Assembly: GCA_003523545.1 (NCBI GenBank)
Contig: DQAM01000028.1
Span: 1-7,960, forward strand
Length of the DNA stretch: 7,960 nucleotides
DNA from: Dysgonomonas sp.
GTDB lineage: Bacteria; Bacteroidota; Bacteroidia; Bacteroidales; Dysgonomonadaceae
Direction: 5' to 3'
The first letter of the stretch is position 1. Every line of letters starts with the position of its first letter. Made by a program: the position numbers and the translations under genes. Of this stretch, positions 7,850 through 7,960 are shown one piece after another. A model generated the notes under the pieces. The model did no database searches, was not told the DNA's origin, and saw only the letters and a program-made list of their open reading frames with translations.

Positions 7850-7960
7850 ATGATTGTTTTAAGAAAAACTTTTCTATTCGTTGTGCTGGCTTGTTTGGCT
7901 ATGAATGGAGCACTTGCAAAGAACAGATATAAATATTTATATGAAGCACTGCCTTTTCAG
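7850..7960 (+). CDS. Secreted protein N-terminus, probably a GH28 polygalacturonase (partial)
   Basis: An ATG at 7850 opens a frame that continues to the right edge for 37 codons without a stop. Residues 1-23 form a signal peptide (MIVLRK, hydrophobic core, GALA before Lys24) with a signal-peptidase-I type site and no lipobox at its end. The mature part starts KNRYKYLYEALPFQ. A tyrosine-rich stretch leading to LPF followed by Gln or Glu is, from memory, common at the start of Bacteroidales GH28 polygalacturonases, where a MP..Q.P.FP segment and then an ITDFGA.GDG segment come next. No catalytic region is in the window, so the family call is tentative; another pectin-active enzyme with the same leader is possible. 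It lies 66 bases after the lipoprotein gene, beyond a strong hairpin, in the same direction. The TATG eight bases earlier (ATG at 7842) hits a stop at once and is not a start. Confidence 0.6.
   Translation, partial: MIVLRKTFLFVVLACLAMNGALAKNRYKYLYEALPFQ

Overview
The window looks like part of a polysaccharide utilisation locus (PUL) from a member of the Bacteroidales. A SusC-like TonB-dependent transporter is followed directly by a SusD-like lipoprotein, and a gene resembling a hybrid two-component sensor (HTCS) runs divergently from them. The starts lack Shine-Dalgarno sequences, and the sensor has a Bacteroidota-type promoter (TTTG, 20 bases, TAnnTTTG). The genus cannot be fixed from the sequence. 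The AT-rich composition would fit Bacteroides, Parabacteroides or Dysgonomonas.

Layout. Positions 1-653 (minus strand) hold the N-terminal end of the HTCS sensor, which runs off the left edge. Positions 654-985 are a divergent regulatory region with a convincing sensor promoter, a short direct repeat that may bind a regulator, and a weaker candidate promoter for the transporter operon. On the plus strand follow the SusC-like transporter (986-4204), the SusD-like lipoprotein (4222-6141) and a third surface-type lipoprotein (6161-7783). The third protein has two fibronectin-III-like domains and a beta-helix region resembling DUF4957/DUF5123. The gaps between these three genes are 17 and 19 bases, so they are almost certainly one transcription unit. 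A perfect 12-bp hairpin (7802-7832) then separates them from the first 37 codons of a secreted protein (7850 to the right edge), whose N-terminus resembles Bacteroidales GH28 polygalacturonases.

How the parts fit. The sensor's periplasmic propeller would bind an oligosaccharide and activate the divergent operon. The SusD-like protein and the third lipoprotein would capture glycan at the cell surface, and the SusC-like channel would import it using TonB energy. The exported enzyme at the right edge would cut the chain. A DUF4957/DUF5123-like lipoprotein next to a possible GH28 enzyme suggests pectin, most likely the homogalacturonan backbone. That substrate is an inference from domain associations and from only 37 residues of the enzyme.

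I see no RNA genes, CRISPR array, insertion sequence or clear sign of recent transfer. The architecture is a known type. The least understood parts are the third lipoprotein, the intergenic hairpin and the regulatory repeats.
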